DNA of 15,565 bases from Clostridiales bacterium (GTDB lineage: Bacteria > Bacillota > Clostridia > Lachnospirales > Anaerotignaceae), in the NCBI GenBank assembly GCA_019423725.1, contig JAHZAW010000049.1, forward strand, positions 1-15,565. Reading direction: 5' to 3'. The notes below the pieces were generated by a model. The model made no database searches and was not told where the DNA came from. It saw only the letters and a list, made by a program, of their open reading frames with translations. Both the position numbers and the translations under genes were made by a program. This document shows, in pieces, positions 6,543-14,784 of this stretch. Numbering within the stretch: the stretch's first letter is position 1; every line of letters begins with the position of its first letter.

Positions 6543-7478
6543 TTAGTATCTTCCGATGATCTCCATTATTTTTTCAACAAATGCTTCCCTGTTAAGGTCC
6601 ATCATAACCATTGCATTTTCAAATCCGAACTTGACATCGGTGAACATATCACATACTGTCTTGCCTCTGGTTATCTTTCCCTTAGTCTCTACACATATGC
6701 CGGCGCGTTTACCCTCAAAAAGCTCCGGATAGGCCAGATAAATAACTGCGCATGGATCATGCATACAGTTGCCAGGCTGTCCTGACTTAAGATAAAACGG
6801 CATAGTATTTTTAAGAAGTTTATAGCTGAATTTTGCCTGCGGTGATGTCATTTCGCCGATTTTTTCAACTTCTTCAGGAAGAAGGTAGGCTTTTTCAGTT
6901 ACATCAAGGCCAAACATACATATATCTGCACCTGATTTAAACAGTATTTCAGCTGCTTCAGGATCGACATAAATATTAAATTCAGCCGCAGGGGTAACAT
7001 TTCCATAGGTAGCTGAACCGCCCATTATAACTACTTTTTTAAGCAATTTAGGGAGTTCTTTATATTTTCCAAAGGCTATGCCAATATCAGTCATGGGGCC
7101 GATAGCTACAAGGACCAGCTCTCCATTGTATTTTTTAGCCTCATTGTATATGGCATCCCAAGCCCTCATCTTCTGCTCTGCTGCCTCAGGTGCAGGAAGT
7201 TCAGAGGAAAGTCCGCCCATTCCATCTTCTCCATGAACATACTTTCCAGTAACGAGCTCACGCATCATGGGGCTTTCGGCTCCTTTATATACAGGTATAT
7301 CCTTACCCATAAGGGAAACGGTCTTTAATGCGTTAACATATGTCTTGGATGTTTCCACGTTACCACAGACAGCCCCTATTCCGACAACGTCGATCTCAGG
7401 CATATTTCCAGCCAGAAGAAGTGCCATAATATCGTCAGAACCCGGATCACAATCTATAAATACAGGTATTTTGCCCAT
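6543..7478 (-). CDS. Inosine-uridine-preferring nucleoside hydrolase, second copy
   Basis: This 311-residue IUNH-family enzyme hydrolyses the N-glycosidic bond of ribonucleosides to base and ribose. The calcium-binding signature is D9-C-D-P-G-S-D-D16. H82 in YVHGEDG, N168 in PAAEFNIYVDPEA, and H240-D241 in MHDPCAV complete the active site. The ATG at 7478 is chosen because GGGGAGGTG lies upstream and its A overlaps the TAA of the first hydrolase (TAATG), indicating translational coupling; an in-frame ATG at 7508 would run inside that gene. The copies are clearly diverged outside the active site, suggesting different base preference, but specificity cannot be read directly. It is the last gene of the uptake operon. 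Confidence 0.9.
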   Translation of the reverse strand: MGKIPVFIDCDPGSDDIMALLLAGNMPEIDVVGIGAVCGNVETSKTYVNALKTVSLMGKDIPVYKGAESPMMRELVTGKYVHGEDGMGGLSSELPAPEAAEQKMRAWDAIYNEAKKYNGELVLVAIGPMTDIGIAFGKYKELPKLLKKVVIMGGSATYGNVTPAAEFNIYVDPEAAEILFKSGADICMFGLDVTEKAYLLPEEVEKIGEMTSPQAKFSYKLLKNTMPFYLKSGQPGNCMHDPCAVIYLAYPELFEGKRAGICVETKGKITRGKTVCDMFTDVKFGFENAMVMMDLNREAFVEKIMEIIGRY

Positions 7479-8419
7479 TATTTTGACACCTCCCCATAGC
7501 TTGCACAAGCATCAATAAGAAGCTTCGCAAAAGCATCTCTGTCTAAGTTCCATAAAACATGTACATTAGGTTCTTTTCCATAGCGGTTTTTAATGTCGCC
7601 TATGGTCGCTCCAGGGCAGTAATCCCCTTCTGTCTCGACCTCAACATACATATCCTTTGCCTCGAAAATTTCAGGATTTGTGATGGCAGCTACCGCAACA
7701 GCATCATGAACAGCGGCTCCACGATAGCCTTTGGATTTATGATACTGGAAGAAGAAATCAAACCACTCCGCAACTGTCTTTGCAACAGGATTTCCGAGAT
7801 TTCTTATTATATCAAATTCCTCAGGATATATCTGGGCCTTTTCTGTAACATCAAGGCCTGCCATAGTAATAGGCACTCCTCCCCTGAATACTATATCAGC
7901 AGCTTCAGGGTCTACCTGGATATTAAATTCCGCAGCGGGAGCCCAGTTTCCATGGTGTATTCCTCCGCCCATTATGTATATGTGCTCTATTTTGCTCTTA
8001 AGTTCAGGATGAGCAAGGAAAAGAACAGCTATATTTGTAAGCGGGCCTGTGGGAATAAGAGTAACAGGCTCATCGCTTTCTTCTATGACTTTTGCCATAA
8101 GTGTTACTGCATCCATATCAGATACTTCAAAGGCAGGCTCAGGAAGTTTAGGACCGTCAAGTCCTGACTGGCCATGCACATTAGGTGCGACCATGGGATC
8201 TTTTATAAGCGGGGTCACTCTTCCTTTAGCAACCGGGACATTAAGACCGATAAGTGTGCAGATTCTCAATGCGTTGTATGTAGTTTTTTCCATAGTCTGG
8301 TTACCACAGACAGATGTAACAGCTTTAATATCAAGCATGGGGCTGGCATTTGCCAGCACCCATGCTATCGCGTCATCATGTCCGGGATCGCCGTCAAGAA
8401 TAACAGGTATTCTTCTCAT
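7478..8419 (-). CDS. Nucleoside hydrolase, RihA/RihB-like
   Basis: This 313-residue IUNH-family hydrolase has the calcium signature D9-G-D-P-G-H-D-D16, H82 in NVHGQSGLDGP, N166 in PAAEFNIQVDPEA and H238-D239 in VHDAVAVA. The blocks ILDGDPGHDDAIA, TSVCGNQTMEKT and NVHGQSGLDGP are strongly reminiscent of E. coli RihA, which prefers pyrimidine ribonucleosides, so a pyrimidine or broad preference is a reasonable guess. The second residue of the signature is G rather than the usual C/T. GGAGGT precedes the ATG at 8419. It follows the second permease gene by 40 bp and overlaps the next hydrolase by one base. Together with the transporter and ribokinase it forms an import-and-salvage route. Confidence 0.92.
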   Translation of the reverse strand: MRRIPVILDGDPGHDDAIAWVLANASPMLDIKAVTSVCGNQTMEKTTYNALRICTLIGLNVPVAKGRVTPLIKDPMVAPNVHGQSGLDGPKLPEPAFEVSDMDAVTLMAKVIEESDEPVTLIPTGPLTNIAVLFLAHPELKSKIEHIYIMGGGIHHGNWAPAAEFNIQVDPEAADIVFRGGVPITMAGLDVTEKAQIYPEEFDIIRNLGNPVAKTVAEWFDFFFQYHKSKGYRGAAVHDAVAVAAITNPEIFEAKDMYVEVETEGDYCPGATIGDIKNRYGKEPNVHVLWNLDRDAFAKLLIDACASYGEVSK

Positions 8420-8459
8420 CTAAGCAACCTCCAAACTTAAATTATTTATTTTTATAGGT

Positions 8460-9392
8460 TTATGATTTTTTTCTGCTCTTCTTAAGCTGAGTAAGAGCAT
8501 AAATAGCAAGACCAATGATTGTAACAATATAAGGTATTGATGAAACGAGATATGAAGAAAATCCGGGAAGACCTTCCATCTTGTTTCCAAGAGCACTTGC
8601 AAAACCAAAAAGGATAGATGCAAGCATTGCTCCAAGGGGTTCGCCCTGACCGATGGCCTGAGCAGCAAGAGCTATGAAACCACGTCCGGCAACGATACCT
8701 GTGTTCCAGCTCTGTGAATAGTACATTGACATATAAGCGCCGCCAAGACCAGCAAGGGCACCAGATATCATAATGGCAATATACTGTGTCTTAAGTACGC
8801 TGACACCTACGGAATCGGCTGCGTTCTTATTTTCGCCAACGGCTCTTATTCTAAGGCCAAGGGCTGTTTTATAAAGCAGTACCCATACCAAAAATACGAG
8901 TATGAAAGAAACATATGTAAGTACTGAATGTCCTGAGAAAATACTTCCTATAACAGGTATGTCCTTTATTAAAGGAATATCGATTTTAGGAGTAAGCATC
9001 TGAGGAGTTGTAAGGCTGGCTGTGTTTCCTCTAAGTCCTGTGAAAAGATAGAGGAAGAAAATCGTTCCGCCCGAACCAGCGATATTTACCGCAGTACCGG
9101 CAAGGATTATGTTTGTTTTAAGCTTAAGAGCGAAAACACCAATCAATAATCCAATAAGGATTCCAATAACAACAGCGCCTATAACACCGACAAACCAGTT
9201 GTTTGTCCAGTATGCGAAAAGTACACCAAAAAGTGATGAGAACATCATTGTTCCCTCAAGACCTATATTAGTTACACCTGCTTTTTCAGCAACAACTGAA
9301 GCAAGAGCCGCAAACAGAATAGGAGATGTGATTCGAATTATTGCATAGCCAAAACTGGCAGTAAAAATCATACTGAATATCTGATCTAACAT
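8460..9392 (-). CDS. ABC transporter permease (NupQ/BmpC-like)
   Basis: This 310-residue integral membrane protein of the BPD_transp_2 family has about eight to ten hydrophobic segments. Family blocks include ITSPILFAALASVVAEKAGVTNIGLEGTM near the N-terminus, GLRIRAVGENKNAADSVGVSV (the cytoplasmic loop that contacts the ATPase) and GGAYMSMYYSQSW followed by GRGFIALAAQAIG. This is the second, shorter permease of nucleoside-type ABC importers such as B. subtilis NupNOPQ. Its ATG at 9392 overlaps the TAA of the first permease by one base, with AAGGAGAG upstream, so translation is coupled. It would form a heterodimeric channel with that protein. Confidence 0.93.
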   Translation of the reverse strand: MLDQIFSMIFTASFGYAIIRITSPILFAALASVVAEKAGVTNIGLEGTMMFSSLFGVLFAYWTNNWFVGVIGAVVIGILIGLLIGVFALKLKTNIILAGTAVNIAGSGGTIFFLYLFTGLRGNTASLTTPQMLTPKIDIPLIKDIPVIGSIFSGHSVLTYVSFILVFLVWVLLYKTALGLRIRAVGENKNAADSVGVSVLKTQYIAIMISGALAGLGGAYMSMYYSQSWNTGIVAGRGFIALAAQAIGQGEPLGAMLASILFGFASALGNKMEGLPGFSSYLVSSIPYIVTIIGLAIYALTQLKKSRKKS

Positions 9393-10501
9393 TATGCATT
9401 CTCTCCTTTCATCTGCGGTTTAGACTTCTGAATCATTTCGTTCTTTGCGTCTTTTACAACGAGCTTCTGACGATAGCCGGCAAGGAACTGTTCTGCAGCA
9501 AAGAAGAGGAATATTACAGCCTGGATGATATCGATCATTTCGGCGGGAACTCCTGCATATATAGCCATAAGCTCACATCCTCTATTGAGGTATGCTATGA
9601 ATATAGCCGCAAGGGGAACGAGCAGAGGGTTATTTTTCGCAAGGATAGCAACTGTAACGCCTGTCCATCCATATCCGGGAAGGTCAAGCCAGCGGAATGT
9701 AGTATCACGGCCGAGGACCTCAATGGCACCGCCGGCACCTGAAAGTATACCGCCTATTACCTGAGAAGCTATTATAATGGCACCAACTTTGATACCTGAA
9801 TATTTTGAGAATGATTCATTAATACCGATCATTCTTATGGCATAACCCCAGCGTGTACGGTACATGAATATTCCGATTAAAACTGTAGCTATAAGTGCTA
9901 TAAAGAAACCATATGTAAGTTCTGTTCCCTGTACTACTGTTCCGACTTTTGAAGTAAGCTCAAAGGGGAAAGTCTGTGTTGAACCTTTGGATCTGTCTGC
10001 AAAAACGTTGTTAAGGAAATGAAGAACAACGTAAAGGATAACATAGTTCAACATAAGCGAAATAACCATTTCACTTGCTTTTAGTTTTACCTTGACGATG
10101 GCGGGAATGAGCATTACAAGTCCGCCGCAAATAGATGCTACAAGAATAGCAACAACTGAATGGATACCTGCTGCCATGGGAACATATATACCAACAAGTG
10201 CTCCAATAAATCCACCGAGCATAGTTACACCTTCAGCACCAAGGTTGAACTGGTTAGCTGAGAACATAACACATACAGCAAGACCTGTAAATATGATAGG
10301 TGTAGTTCTGCCAAGTATTGTAAAAATAGACTTTGTATTTAATGCACCGTTGCTTACAATGGGTTTAATAAGCAGACAGTTAAGCGCTTCACCGGGATCG
10401 TCAGCACATATAAAAATAAATATAAATGCAACCGCAACGGCGATCAAAATGGCAACAAGTCCACGAATCAGCTCAAAAGCTAATAAATGCTTATTCTCCA
10501 T
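9392..10501 (-). CDS. ABC transporter permease (NupP/BmpB-like)
   Basis: This 369-residue BPD_transp_2 permease starts with a membrane segment (residues about 12-32) and a periplasm-facing loop. It continues with family blocks NQFNLGAEGVTMLGGFIGA, SEMVISLMLNYVI, WGYAIRMIGINESFSKYSGI (the ATPase-coupling loop) and LPGYGWTGVTVAILAKNNPL. It is the longer permease of a nucleoside-type importer. GGAGGG within the end of the ATPase gene supports the ATG at 10501, giving an 11-bp overlap. The C-terminal tail is basic and cytoplasmic. The set of lipoprotein, one double ATPase and two unlike permeases is the standard BMP-type arrangement. Confidence 0.93.
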   Translation of the reverse strand: MENKHLLAFELIRGLVAILIAVAVAFIFIFICADDPGEALNCLLIKPIVSNGALNTKSIFTILGRTTPIIFTGLAVCVMFSANQFNLGAEGVTMLGGFIGALVGIYVPMAAGIHSVVAILVASICGGLVMLIPAIVKVKLKASEMVISLMLNYVILYVVLHFLNNVFADRSKGSTQTFPFELTSKVGTVVQGTELTYGFFIALIATVLIGIFMYRTRWGYAIRMIGINESFSKYSGIKVGAIIIASQVIGGILSGAGGAIEVLGRDTTFRWLDLPGYGWTGVTVAILAKNNPLLVPLAAIFIAYLNRGCELMAIYAGVPAEMIDIIQAVIFLFFAAEQFLAGYRQKLVVKDAKNEMIQKSKPQMKGENA

Positions 10502-12053
10502 GCTGAACCCTCCTTATTTCTTCTTCGGACTGCTGTTTAAGTCCGAGCATATATTCGCCCATTATCGTATCATTAAGGACTGAAGTATCTTCAAAATATG
10601 CTGCTATTTTACCGTTAACCATAACGATAAGGCTGTCGGCAAGTTCCATAACCTCGTTCAGATCAGCTGAAACAAGGAGGACTGCTGCGCCTTCACGGCT
10701 GAGCTCAACAAGTTTTTTACGGATAAATTCCGTTGCACCTACGTCGATTCCTCGTGTAGGCTGGTCTGCGATTATAAGTCCGGGATCACTGGAGAATTCT
10801 CTTGCAACAACGACCTTCTGGATATTACCGCCTGAAAGCATTCCGACCTGCTGGTTTCTTGATTTACATAAAACCGCATAATCCTTTATCAGCTGGTCAC
10901 TGTCGGCATGCATATTTTTCATATTGAAGAGAGGACCATTATTGTATTTTTTCTGTGCGCATCTGTCGCTCATAAGGTTATCCTCGATTGAGCCAGAACC
11001 AGCAATACCAAAGGTCATACGGTCTTCAGGTATGAGAGAAACACCCATATCACGGATCTTCCTCTGGGGAACTCCAAGGATATTCTGTCCGTTTACCGTT
11101 GCTGTGCCGCTGTCAGGGATATTAAGATTAAAGAGCATATCAACAAGCTCTCTCTGTCCGTTGCCTTCTACACCGGCTACTCCGAGTATTTCGCCCTTTC
11201 TTACGTCAAAGGAAAGATTGTCAAGCATCTTTTTGTTCCATCCGTTTGTATAATCAAGATTGCGGACTTTCAAAACTACATCTGTAGGCTTAGCTTTTTC
11301 TTTCTGGACTGTAAGGACAACGTCTCGGCCTACCATAAGCCTTGATATTTCCTCTTTTGTAGTATCAGCGGTGTTATAAACGCCCATAGATTTTCCGGCA
11401 CGCATGATCGTAAGTCTGTCAGTGATCTGCATTATCTCATTAAGCTTATGAGAAATGAAAATAACTGTATGCCCCTGATTTTTAAGATTGATAAGTTCTC
11501 TGAAAAGCTCTGCTGTCTCCTGAGTTGTCAATACGGCTGTAGGCTCATCAAGTATCAGGATTTTTGCTCCTCGAACAAGAGCCTTAAGTATTTCAACCTT
11601 TTGTTTCATACCTACTGGTATGTCTCTGACTTTAGCGTTAGGATCGACGGGAAGATTATACTTCTTGGAATATTCCTCTGTGATCTCAACCGCTTTTTTG
11701 TAGTCAATGAAGCCTTTACTTTTGGGCTCCATTCCTAAAACCATATTCTCGGCAACTGTAAGACTTGGAACAAGCATAAAGTGCTGGTGAACCATACCGA
11801 TTCCCTTGGAAATAGCAACTGTAGGCGAAGTGAGATTGACCTTCTCACCATTTACATAAATCTCGCCTTCTGTAGGCTGTTCAAGTCCAAACAGCATTTT
11901 CATAAGTGTTGATTTACCGGCGCCGTTTTCGCCCATAAGAGCATGAATCTCGCCTTTTTTAATATTGAAGTCAACACCCTGATTGGCCGCGATTCCATTT
12001 GGATAAACTTTTGTTATCCCTTTCATTTGAACAACATATTCGATGTCCGGCAT
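10491..12053 (-). CDS. ABC transporter ATP-binding protein, two-domain (NupO/BmpD-like)
   Basis: This 520-residue protein contains two fused ABC ATPase domains. Domain 1 has Walker A GENGAGKST (41-49), Q-loop Q90, a degenerate signature (VGMKQK), Walker B ILILDEPT (165-172) and H202. Domain 2 has a degenerate Walker A (AGVEGNGQRE, near 293), a canonical LSGGN signature (406-410) and LIIADQPT (426-433). This reciprocal degeneration is normal for sugar and nucleoside importers and leaves one complete composite ATP site. The ATG at 12053 is preferred over a TTG at 12095 because AGGAGGT (12062-12068) stands 8 nt before it. It energises the two permeases encoded immediately downstream. It is separated from the lipoprotein gene by a terminator and a structured leader. 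Confidence 0.94.
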   Translation of the reverse strand: MPDIEYVVQMKGITKVYPNGIAANQGVDFNIKKGEIHALMGENGAGKSTLMKMLFGLEQPTEGEIYVNGEKVNLTSPTVAISKGIGMVHQHFMLVPSLTVAENMVLGMEPKSKGFIDYKKAVEITEEYSKKYNLPVDPNAKVRDIPVGMKQKVEILKALVRGAKILILDEPTAVLTTQETAELFRELINLKNQGHTVIFISHKLNEIMQITDRLTIMRAGKSMGVYNTADTTKEEISRLMVGRDVVLTVQKEKAKPTDVVLKVRNLDYTNGWNKKMLDNLSFDVRKGEILGVAGVEGNGQRELVDMLFNLNIPDSGTATVNGQNILGVPQRKIRDMGVSLIPEDRMTFGIAGSGSIEDNLMSDRCAQKKYNNGPLFNMKNMHADSDQLIKDYAVLCKSRNQQVGMLSGGNIQKVVVAREFSSDPGLIIADQPTRGIDVGATEFIRKKLVELSREGAAVLLVSADLNEVMELADSLIVMVNGKIAAYFEDTSVLNDTIMGEYMLGLKQQSEEEIRRVQHGE

Positions 12054-12095
12054 AGACAAAGACCTCCTACCTCCCATAGTTTTTAACTGCAGCAA

Positions 12096-12384
12096 AAAAT
12101 AACTTGTATAAACAATTCTTTAATGCGATACCATATACCCGGCCTGATGCGCAGAAAGCCCGGCTGACGGTATTTTGCAGTAAGTTTTATGTTGAAAGAC
12201 CATCGTTTGACTGATCGTACCTTCAAACGGTCCATTAAAATAAATGGATCGTTTCAGGATACGATAAAAAGTACATAAAAATATGGATAATGTTCAATAT
12301 TTCTAATGAGCTGACAGCGATTTTCGCAAAATTTAGTCCGAAAAAAATAAAAAAAGACTAATAAATAGCTATAATCTAAAAAAT
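12096..12384 (-). promoter_or_regulatory. Structured leader between lipoprotein and ATPase genes
   Basis: This long gap has no gene but several inverted repeats. ATCGTA (12214-12219) pairs with TACGAT (12260-12265) around an inner stem, AAACGGTCCATT (12225-12236) with AATGGATCGTTT (12243-12254), which has one imperfect position. On the minus strand the second inner arm, CCGTTTGA, can instead pair with a downstream TCAAACGATGG. This allows two mutually exclusive hairpins. Nearer the gene, ATACC (12128-12132) pairs with GGTAT (12169-12173) around two CCCGGC direct repeats. I see no match to a known riboswitch core. A read-through attenuator or RNA processing region is possible. No convincing promoter was found. 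Confidence 0.4.
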
Positions 12385-12408
12385 TAAGGGGAGCTTTTGC
12401 TCCCCTTA
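12385..12408 (-). terminator. Strong hairpin terminator after the lipoprotein gene
   Basis: A perfect 10-bp GC-rich stem, TAAGGGGAGC (12385-12394) with GCTCCCCTTA (12399-12408), has a 4-nt loop. On the minus strand it is followed by ATTTTTTAG. It lies 20 nt after the lipoprotein stop. Partial termination here would give much more binding protein than membrane complex, which is common for ABC importers; it may also stabilise the lipoprotein mRNA 3' end. Confidence 0.88.
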
Positions 12409-12428
12409 TTCTGTTCTAATTAAATCAA

Positions 12429-13565
12429 TTAGGGTTTAACTGATTCTCTTAACTGCTCAACAGCACCTGACTCATCGCCGATAGCTGTGGGAACAGTAAC
12501 AGCACCTGAAGATACATCTTCGATAGCTTTGTTTACAGCGTCCTGAACAGCCTGAGGAGTTGTTGTGAAGTTTTTATCTGTAACGATACCAACACCGCCT
12601 TCGTTGATACCAAGTGTTACATGTTCGCCCCAATGCTCGTTTCCAGCATCGAGTTCATCAAATACCCATACAAGTGACTGGCCAACATTCTTAAGACCTG
12701 ATGTTAATGTGATAGCAGCAAGTTCTGATGAGAATGTTTCTTCCTGGTCAGAGTCAACACCGATGAAGTAAGCTTTTCCTGTTTCCTGAGCAGCCTCAGC
12801 AGCTCCGTTTCCTGAGTTACCAGCAACACCCCAAACGATATCACAGTTGTTATCGTTGATCATAGACTCAGCAAGCTCTTTTCCTTTAGCGGGGTCAATG
12901 TAGTTGCCTACATATCTTGTGTCAACCTTGATATCAGGGTTAACTGACTGAGCGCCTAAGATATAGCCATATAAGAAGTCATTGATAACGGGGCTGTCAA
13001 CGCCGCCAACGAAACCGATTACGTTGTCTGCGTTGATCTTGTCAAATGATGTATCCTTTGTTAATGATCCTGCGAATACACCTACAAGGTAACCTAAGTC
13101 GTTCTGTTTGTAGCTTAAGTTAAGAACGTTGTCGAGTGTATAAGTTGTGTCATCGTAAATTACGTATTTCTGATCGGGATATGCTTCTGCAACATTTTTG
13201 AGGTAGTCAGGCATCTGATATGTACCACAGATAATAACATCATATTCGCCTGATGCAGAAACTTCCTCAAGGTAGCTCTGCCATTTAGCCTGGTCTTCAG
13301 TAGAACCGCCCATTTCAATTGTTGTGTAAGTGATACGGCCGGCATCCTGAAGTTCTTTAAGTCCTGACTCAGCAGAGTCAAAGAATGATTTGTCACCAAG
13401 GTTACCATTTACCAGGTTACATACATTGTAAACTTTTCCTGTTTCGCCTGAGCCTTCTTCTGTTGTCTGATCCTGCTCTGTTGTTTCTGTACTAGATGAT
13501 GAGCATCCAGCTGCCATAGCAACAACCATAACAGAAGCAAGGGCTACTGAAATAAATTTCTTCAT
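12429..13565 (-). CDS. BMP-family nucleoside-binding lipoprotein (PnrA/NupN-like)
   Basis: This 378-residue substrate-binding lipoprotein is anchored outside the membrane. The signal peptide MKKFISVALASVMVVAM ends in lipobox AAGC with lipidated C21, followed by a low-complexity S/T/E linker (about 22-43). The BMP domain then runs from VYNVCNLVNGNLGDKSF to the end, with GFVGGVDSPVINDFLYGYILGA and a glycine- and acid-rich hinge (WGVAGNSGNGAAEAAQE, FIGVDSDQEE). Known homologues bind purine or other nucleosides for ABC import. AAGGGAG lies upstream of the ATG at 13565. It is the first gene of the operon, driven by the promoter at 13650-13678, and is followed by a strong terminator. Cognate substrates are likely nucleosides, supported by the two downstream hydrolases. 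Confidence 0.95.
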   Translation of the reverse strand: MKKFISVALASVMVVAMAAGCSSSSTETTEQDQTTEEGSGETGKVYNVCNLVNGNLGDKSFFDSAESGLKELQDAGRITYTTIEMGGSTEDQAKWQSYLEEVSASGEYDVIICGTYQMPDYLKNVAEAYPDQKYVIYDDTTYTLDNVLNLSYKQNDLGYLVGVFAGSLTKDTSFDKINADNVIGFVGGVDSPVINDFLYGYILGAQSVNPDIKVDTRYVGNYIDPAKGKELAESMINDNNCDIVWGVAGNSGNGAAEAAQETGKAYFIGVDSDQEETFSSELAAITLTSGLKNVGQSLVWVFDELDAGNEHWGEHVTLGINEGGVGIVTDKNFTTTPQAVQDAVNKAIEDVSSGAVTVPTAIGDESGAVEQLRESVKP

Positions 13566-13586
13566 ATCATTTCTCCCTTTCTTTTA

Positions 13587-13598
13587 GTTGTTAACAAC
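13587..13598. repeat. 12-bp palindrome in the lipoprotein 5' leader
   Basis: GTTGTTAACAAC is a perfect palindrome lying between the predicted transcription start and the ribosome binding site of the lipoprotein gene. Its TTGTTA/TAACAA half-sites resemble those at the phosphorylase promoter with different spacing. It could be a regulator site or a chance AT-rich match. Confidence 0.35.
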
Positions 13599-13649
13599 AA
13601 TGTGTTTTTTAAGCCGGGCAAAAGTATTTTTATCCCTGACTATGAGTAT

Positions 13650-13678
13650 ATTTTATAGTAAATACTATAAAATGTCAA
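13650..13678 (-). promoter_or_regulatory. Nucleoside operon promoter with embedded perfect palindrome
   Basis: On the minus strand a perfect -35 TTGACA (13673-13678) and TAAAAT (-10, 13650-13655) are 17 bp apart, a strong sigma-A promoter. The entire -10 and spacer is a perfect inverted repeat: ATTTTATAGTA (13650-13660), two bases AA, then TACTATAAAAT (13663-13673). A protein bound there would block RNA polymerase directly. The start would be near 13643, giving a leader of about 78 nt. Confidence 0.8.
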
Positions 13679-14040
13679 CATTTTTAGCCATATATAACAG
13701 ACAGCGTTTTAATTGTATATTTTATTTGTACAAAAATCTAAGCAATTAAAACTTTACAACAAAAATATTGCATATATCAAGTTTGTTCTGTCTATATTAT
13801 TATGCAAGTTACATATTGCAATGTTTATGCATTGTCAATTTTAACCTAACGCTATTGTATATCTAATCTAAATTTAATTTATGCACTTTATGTGAAATGC
13901 ACATCATTAAAGTCGTTATTTTGTATAAAATACCCGCTTATACATATTTTATGAAGAAAACTGTCTTTTGCGGTTTTATACTGGCAGTTTTATTATTTCG
14001 GCCGTTGTCATACATTCTAGTAAACTTTTGTCGTATACTC
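13679..14040. other. AT-rich intergenic region downstream of sigE
   Basis: No gene is visible. A possible second minus-strand promoter is TTGACA (13833-13838) with TATGTA (13810-13815), 17 bp apart. A weak hairpin, AAAACTGTC (13958-13966) with GGCAGTTTT (13983-13991), could end the sigE transcript, but its loop is long and its T-tract on the minus strand poor. A 10-bp palindrome TTTGTACAAA lies at 13725-13734. No att site or transposon remnant was recognised. Confidence 0.5.
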
Positions 14041-14772
14041 CTATGAAAATTTATTCATTTCTTTTTTTAATCTTGAAATAATTTTCTTTTCCAGCCTTGA
14101 AATATAGGATTGTGATATTCCGAGCATGTCAGCAACTTCCTTCTGGGTCTTTTCCTTCCCGCTTCCATTTATGCCAAATCTCAGACTTATTATACGCTGT
14201 TCCCTTTCCGTCAGCTTTGTAAGAGCCTTTTTGAGCAGAGATTTGTCAACCTCATCTTCAATATCCTTGTATATCACATCCGCATCTGTTCCCAGTATAT
14301 CTGATAGAAGCAGTTCATTGCCTTCCCAGTCCACATTTAGCGGCTCATCGATCGATACTTCTGTCCTTGTTTTGTTATTTCTTCTCAAATACATCAGTAT
14401 CTCGTTTTCAATGCACCTGGAAGCATAGGTCGCCAGTTTTATCTTTTTTTCCGGCTTAAAAGTGTTTATTGCCTTTATAAGGCCGATGGTGCCTATGGAT
14501 ATGAGATCCTCTATGTTTATCCCTGTATTTTCAAACTTTCTCGCTATGTATACCACAAGTCTTAAGTTTCTTTCTATGAGTATGGATTTAGCTTCTATAT
14601 CCTTTTCTCCACCAAGTTCATCCAAAACCGTCTGCTCCTCGTTCTGGCTCAGCGGAGGAGGAAATGTATCGCTTCCTCCTATGTAATAGATGGTGTTTTT
14701 CTGAGGCTCCTTACAGAGCCTGAACAGCAGGTAATTTTTAACTCTGAAGATAAAAAACTTTAAACTTAACAT
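14041..14772 (-). CDS. sigE: Sporulation sigma factor sigma-E precursor
   Basis: This 243-residue early mother-cell sigma factor aligns along its whole length with B. subtilis pro-sigma-E. A basic and hydrophobic pro-sequence of about 29 residues ends before YYIGGSDTFPPPLS; SpoIIGA would cleave near there. Region 2 (NLRLVVYIARKFENTGINIEDLI, KLATYASRCIENEILMYLRRNNKTRTEVS) and region 4 (TQKEVADMLGISQSYISRLEK) are well conserved, with no frameshift or missing block. The ATG at 14772 is chosen because AAGGAA lies 8 nt upstream; a GTG one codon earlier is possible. It follows spoIIGA by 12 bp and is co-transcribed with it. In relatives sigG follows directly, but here the nucleoside genes intervene. 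Confidence 0.96.
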   Translation of the reverse strand: MLSLKFFIFRVKNYLLFRLCKEPQKNTIYYIGGSDTFPPPLSQNEEQTVLDELGGEKDIEAKSILIERNLRLVVYIARKFENTGINIEDLISIGTIGLIKAINTFKPEKKIKLATYASRCIENEILMYLRRNNKTRTEVSIDEPLNVDWEGNELLLSDILGTDADVIYKDIEDEVDKSLLKKALTKLTEREQRIISLRFGINGSGKEKTQKEVADMLGISQSYISRLEKKIISRLKKEMNKFS

Positions 14773-14784
14773 CACTACACTTCC

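Noticed and set aside
7559..8167. Plus-strand open frame of 202 codons opposite the first nucleoside hydrolase.
   Set aside because: It lies wholly antisense to a conserved enzyme gene and its composition is atypical; a shadow frame.
12128..12173. Possible purine or other known riboswitch upstream of the ATPase gene.
   Set aside because: The conserved core sequences of purine, PRPP, c-di-GMP, TPP and cobalamin classes were not found, so no class is claimed.
14009..14016. CATACATT on the plus strand, identical to a sigma-E -10 consensus.
   Set aside because: The -35 spacing is poor and it would drive only transcription antisense to sigE; probably chance in AT-rich DNA.
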